Below are positions 5,809 through 5,853 of a DNA stretch of 5,853 nucleotides, one piece after another. A model generated the notes under the pieces. It did no database searches and was not told where the DNA came from. It saw only the letters and a list, made by a program, of their open reading frames with translations. This DNA comes from an uncultured Bacteroidales bacterium (GTDB taxonomy: Bacteria > Bacteroidota > Bacteroidia > Bacteroidales > UBA932), in contig CAMGTS010000090.1 of the NCBI GenBank assembly GCA_946062035.1, positions 1 to 5,853 on the forward strand. Reading direction: 5' to 3'. Made by a program: the position numbers and the translations under genes. Position 1 is the stretch's first letter. Each line of letters opens with the position of its first letter.

Positions 5809-5853
5809 ATGAAAAACTATGGTAAGAGTATACAAATCTCGTGCCAAAGTGAC
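5809..5853 (+). CDS. possible start of a downstream gene, cut by window edge
   Basis: After the terminator an open frame begins with ATG at 5809 and reads MKNYGKSIQISCQSD to the edge. A second ATG at 5819 in another frame reads MVRVYKSRAKV. Fifteen or fewer codons are too few to tell which frame is used or whether either is a gene. The AAACTATG context is repeated at both ATGs. Position after a terminator and the A/T-rich leader make a new transcription unit plausible. No family can be recognised. Confidence 0.3.
   Translation, partial: MKNYGKSIQISCQSD

Overview
The window looks like chromosomal DNA from a member of the Bacteroidetes, most likely Bacteroidales. The evidence is the protein families present (a DUF4493-type lipoprotein with a DUF6359-like C-terminus, a DUF975 membrane protein, and an XRE-cupin regulator paired with an acyl-CoA ligase), A/T-rich start-codon contexts mostly without Shine-Dalgarno sequences, and promoter elements of the Bacteroidetes TAnnTTTG type (clear copies at 2695-2702 on + and 4936-4943 on -). 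Genus cannot be fixed from this sequence. No tRNA, rRNA, CRISPR array, insertion sequence or phage gene is visible.

Layout. Positions 1-2459 hold a probable two-gene minus-strand operon: an XRE-cupin regulator (1887-2459), then a 62-base gap with two small inverted repeats, then an AMP-forming acyl-CoA ligase (1824 down to 1). The ligase runs off the left edge before its C-terminal catalytic lysine. It carries an unusual lysine-rich N-terminal extension of about 90 residues. A 259-base divergent intergenic region (2460-2718) separates this operon from a LysR-type regulator (2719-3627, +) and contains the LysR promoter plus short dyads that could be operators. The LysR gene ends tail-to-tail, with a 9-base overlap, against a minus-strand gene for a DUF4493/DUF6359-like surface lipoprotein (3619-4860). 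A second divergent intergenic region (4861-5079, 219 bases) holds the lipoprotein promoter and an inverted repeat. It leads into a plus-strand DUF975 multi-pass membrane protein (5080-5700), which is closed by a strong intrinsic terminator (5723-5757). A further gene may begin at about 5809 and run off the right edge.

How the genes may work together. The XRE-cupin regulator probably controls itself and the downstream ligase, with its cupin domain as ligand sensor. The divergent LysR protein could act on the same intergenic region, which would make a small two-regulator module around acyl-CoA activation. This is inference from gene order. The lipoprotein and the DUF975 protein have no evident link to that module. 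I see no convincing novel system. The best leads are the basic extension on the ligase, the altered cupin metal motif and the dyads around the regulator genes. No gene-free stretch exceeds 300 bases.
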